NCBI GenBank assembly: GCA_964581825.1 | Contig: CAZORB010000053.1 | Coordinates: 1 to 25,564 of the forward strand | Direction of reading: 5' to 3' | DNA: 25,564 bases | From: SYIM01 sp964581825 | GTDB taxonomy: Bacteria; Pseudomonadota; Gammaproteobacteria; Burkholderiales; Burkholderiaceae_E | In this document: positions 23,378 to 25,564 of the stretch, piece after piece | Numbering within the stretch: the stretch's first letter is position 1 | Layout: every line of letters begins with the position of its first letter | The notes under the pieces: model-generated | What the model saw: the letters and a program-made list of their open reading frames with translations, nothing else | The model's database searches: none | What the model was told of the DNA's origin: nothing | Made by a program: the position numbers and the translations under genes

Positions 23378-24712
23378 TCAGAGCCCCATATCCTGACGGT
23401 AGACATTCCAGAAGTTTCGGATTGCCCGTTCCGAGAGCTTGCTCGAGCCGCCGCTTTCCAGCGTCTTACCGCCCATTTCAATGAACGATGCACCCTCCTG
23501 TCCATCAGCGAAGGCGCGCTGCATCATTTCGCATACTGCGGCATCTTCCACCGAGACAAGGCCCGCTGACCCGGCGAGGTTGGTCTGATTCAGCCGGGTG
23601 CGCGTCGTGGCCTCGTCCTCGTCTGCAAATCCCAGGTAGGTCCAGACCAGGTCGCACTGTGCGACGCCGCGCGGAATCAGTTGTCGCGTGGCAAGACTGT
23701 TGGCGATCTGGTGCAGTACGAAAGACGGGTAGGCATTGAGGATTTGCACGCTGATGCCATCGCCGAATTCGTCGCGCCAGCGAAGAATCGAGGGGTCCTC
23801 CAGCTGCATCTGATCGTTATGGGAACGCAGTTGGCTGGCGGTGCTGTCGTAGTCGCTGGATTTTTTCTCGGTGCCCGCCTTGGTGTAGAAATAAACATGC
23901 CGACCCGACTGGTCGAGCGTCATTGCGGATTCCTGCGACTGACGTGACAGCCCAAACGTGCCGTAAAAAGTGTGCAGGATATTTGCGTGATACGAGTCGC
24001 GTGGATTCTCGTGATAGGTCTTCCAGTTCGCGTGAATGCGTTGTGTGTCATAGCCCAAAACCTTAATTGGTCGATTGAGCACCCGCCGAATTCCAGCGCC
24101 CACCTCGCCCAGCCAACTGTCGAGCGGCTCCATGTCGAGGCAGAAGCTTGCGAAGACCAGGCCGCACAGCGTGGCCACGCGAAGCTTGCGCAGGCCATGT
24201 CGGGACCTGTCGAAATCGTCGGGCAACCCGCCTTCGCCACGCAGGCCCTGACTGAATGCGGCATGGCTGAGATCGCCTTCCAGCGTGTAGCTCCACGCGT
24301 GATAAACGCAGTAGAGCCGCGTTGAGGTGCCAAAGGGCTCGCGGCAGACCAGATTGCCGCGGTGCGCGCACCGGTTGACAACCGCATGCAGAGACCCGTC
24401 AGCGGCCCGGGTCAGCACGATCGGCGTATCGCCGATGAAGGTGGTTTTGAAATTTCCGGGCTGGGGTACTTCAGCCTCGAGCCCAACGTAATGCCAGGCG
24501 CGGCCGCGAAAGATTCGCTGTTGCTCGAGGGCATAAATTTCGGGGTCGGTGTACACCCAATACGGTGCGCGCCGATAGCCTTCCTCGGGCCAGGTACGGG
24601 CTCGGAGGCCGGATGCGGCCGGCGCGGCCGGTGCTGGTGGCGTAGGTTGGACGGGTGCTGGCGGGTGTGTTGGCATGCTGGTCTGGGCTAGGGCGTTAGA
24701 GTAGGAAATCAT
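23378..24712 (-). CDS. Rieske aromatic-ring-hydroxylating dioxygenase alpha subunit
   Basis: A 444-residue catalytic oxygenase subunit. The Rieske [2Fe-2S] ligands are Cys115 and His117 (NRCAHRGN) and Cys135 and His138 (YCVYHAW). The mononuclear iron site is ENPRDSYHANILH, with His242 and His247 as ligands and Asp239 as the bridge to the Rieske centre, the same spacing as in naphthalene dioxygenase. A third acidic ligand probably lies in the VSVEDAAV segment near the C-terminus. Residues 14-34 are a Pro/Ala-rich stretch not usual in the family. The start at 24712 has no clear Shine-Dalgarno site, and Met13 is an alternative. No ferredoxin or reductase gene is present in the window. The substrate is probably an aromatic acid. 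Confidence 0.94.
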   Translation of the reverse strand: MISYSNALAQTSMPTHPPAPVQPTPPAPAAPAASGLRARTWPEEGYRRAPYWVYTDPEIYALEQQRIFRGRAWHYVGLEAEVPQPGNFKTTFIGDTPIVLTRAADGSLHAVVNRCAHRGNLVCREPFGTSTRLYCVYHAWSYTLEGDLSHAAFSQGLRGEGGLPDDFDRSRHGLRKLRVATLCGLVFASFCLDMEPLDSWLGEVGAGIRRVLNRPIKVLGYDTQRIHANWKTYHENPRDSYHANILHTFYGTFGLSRQSQESAMTLDQSGRHVYFYTKAGTEKKSSDYDSTASQLRSHNDQMQLEDPSILRWRDEFGDGISVQILNAYPSFVLHQIANSLATRQLIPRGVAQCDLVWTYLGFADEDEATTRTRLNQTNLAGSAGLVSVEDAAVCEMMQRAFADGQEGASFIEMGGKTLESGGSSKLSERAIRNFWNVYRQDMGL

Positions 24713-24746
24713 TGCACATTCGATGCGTAGATCAACTGGCTCCGTC

Positions 24747-24767
24747 GTGATGCAAATTTTGCATCAC
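24747..24767. promoter_or_regulatory. Perfect 21-bp dyad upstream of the dioxygenase operon
   Basis: GTGATGCAAA (24747-24756) and TTTGCATCAC (24758-24767) are exact inverted repeats around one T. The element lies 34 bp upstream of the dioxygenase alpha start and about 140 bp from the divergent LEPR-XLL gene. This length and symmetry point to a dimeric transcription factor site controlling the dioxygenase operon. No regulator gene is adjacent, so the protein that binds it is unknown. Confidence 0.7.
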
Positions 24768-24909
24768 ACTGTCCTGATTTTTGCGCTAGCGCGCACACCA
24801 TACGCTCACTAAGATCAGCGCTCCAGCCTAGTCGGCCGCCATCCTGAGCGTTTCAGATGATCTTCACCACCGTGCGCGCCACAGCGGGCCTTGCCGGGGC
24901 CTAGCGCAT

Positions 24910-25564
24910 ATGCCGTCCAGGTTACCTTCGCGTTTCCGGCTGCGCCGCAACCGGTTTGTCGTCGAAGCGCTGGAGCCGCGCGTTTTGTTGTCGGCAGACC
25001 CCATCCTCGGGTCGATACCGGCGGTCGTCGTTCCTTTTCTGAATAGGCAGAACTCGGCGGATAGCGCTGCCCCGGCAATCGCACCGCACGTCGGCGCTGC
25101 CGCGATTCCCGCGACTGTCCTGACGGTATCTGACAGCAGCACTGAGACGATCACGGTGACTGGGGATGCAGAGCGACTCCGGATCCCGCCTGGGAGCGCG
25201 CTGCCACCGACCCGATGGCTGGATATACAAGACGTTGCTGCGGTGGCGCAGGCGCAGCTGGCAGGCCCGTTTGTCGTTGAGCCGGGTTCGGTACTGGGTG
25301 GCAGTGGTGTCCTGGAGGGGGGGCTGGTCAACCGTGGCATCGTCAGTCCGGGCTACTCGCCGGGCGTGTTGAGTGTGTCTGGCGACTTCAGCACCACAAC
25401 AACGACACTGATCGAACTCGGCGGAACCCGGCCAGCCGGCGCAGGAACATCGCCCAGCCAGAGCCACGACTGGATCGACGTGTCAGGGCGCGCCACCCTG
25501 GGCGGCGAACTTCAGGTGAGCCTCTGGGGCGACTTCAAGCCCAAGGCCGGCGACGAATTTGTGA
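24910..25564 (+). CDS. LEPR-XLL-motif surface protein, N-terminal part
   Basis: An open frame of 218 codons that runs off the right edge with no stop. Its N-terminus is very basic (MPSRLPSRFRLRRNRF), followed by LEPRVLLSADP at residues 21-31. That is the LEPR-XLL motif, known at the start of very large, repetitive, probably surface-exposed bacterial proteins. Residues 138-160 (GLVNRGIVSPGYSPGVLSVS then GDF) match the PGxSPGxLxVxGD pattern of beta-helix repeats in autotransporter-like and surface proteins. A GDF segment recurs near the end. The ribosome site is weak (GGGG about 10 bases before ATG). A full length of thousands of residues is possible but cannot be seen. Confidence 0.8.
   Translation, partial: MPSRLPSRFRLRRNRFVVEALEPRVLLSADPILGSIPAVVVPFLNRQNSADSAAPAIAPHVGAAAIPATVLTVSDSSTETITVTGDAERLRIPPGSALPPTRWLDIQDVAAVAQAQLAGPFVVEPGSVLGGSGVLEGGLVNRGIVSPGYSPGVLSVSGDFSTTTTTLIELGGTRPAGAGTSPSQSHDWIDVSGRATLGGELQVSLWGDFKPKAGDEFV

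Noticed and set aside
24745..24768. CRP-type site at the dioxygenase dyad, suggested by GTGA and TCAC ends
   Set aside because: The ends are separated by 13 bases, not the 6 of a CRP site, and the whole 21 bp is symmetric. It is a different operator class.
24783..24792. GCGCTAGCGC palindrome
   Set aside because: A 10-bp self-complementary sequence is common in GC-rich intergenic DNA, and it has no promoter relation that could be shown.
24922..25467. Minus-strand frames opposite the right-edge gene
   Set aside because: The plus strand carries the LEPR-XLL motif and a beta-helix repeat in one uninterrupted frame; the minus-strand frames are featureless.

Overview
The window is GC-rich and gene-dense, with short intergenic gaps and many ATGA-type overlaps. 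It looks like a chromosomal accessory or catabolic region of a Gram-negative betaproteobacterium, most likely Burkholderiales. The main pointer is five separate Bug-family (TctC-like) periplasmic binding proteins within about 10 kb, an expansion typical of that order. No rRNA, tRNA, CRISPR array, transposase or integrase was seen. The genus cannot be fixed from the sequence.

Left part (1-4680): a sugar-type ABC importer on the minus strand (binding protein, two permeases, and an ATPase cut by the window edge), transcribed divergently from a LacI-type repressor. A LacI-style operator lies between them. A perfect 14-bp stem-loop separates the binding-protein gene from the first permease, and a strong hairpin follows the repressor gene.

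Middle-left (4686-11113): a seven-gene minus-strand operon, read in the order alpha/beta hydrolase, luciferase-like flavin monooxygenase (LLM), LivH, LivM, LivG, LivF, LivK-type binding protein. Coupling an oxygenase and a hydrolase to a Liv-type importer suggests uptake and breakdown of a specific organic compound, not only branched-chain amino acids.

Centre (11357-14976): a plus-strand operon of an HpcH/HpaI-type aldolase, a short-chain dehydrogenase, a Bug protein and a 3-hydroxyisobutyrate dehydrogenase-family reductase. The aldolase reading frame is broken by one in-frame amber codon, although the catalytic residues on both sides are intact.

Right part (15073-24712): four more Bug genes, each in a different small transcription unit. 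The partners are a metallo-beta-lactamase-fold hydrolase, a MOSC protein, a secreted cupredoxin, and a Rieske dioxygenase alpha/beta pair. No TctA/TctB membrane subunits are present, so the Bug proteins must work with transport subunits encoded elsewhere or have sensory roles. A guanine deaminase gene converges on, and overlaps, the MOSC gene. A perfect 21-bp dyad lies upstream of the dioxygenase operon.

Right edge (24910-25564): the start of a secreted protein with the LEPR-XLL N-terminal motif and beta-helix-like repeats, probably a large surface protein continuing beyond the window.
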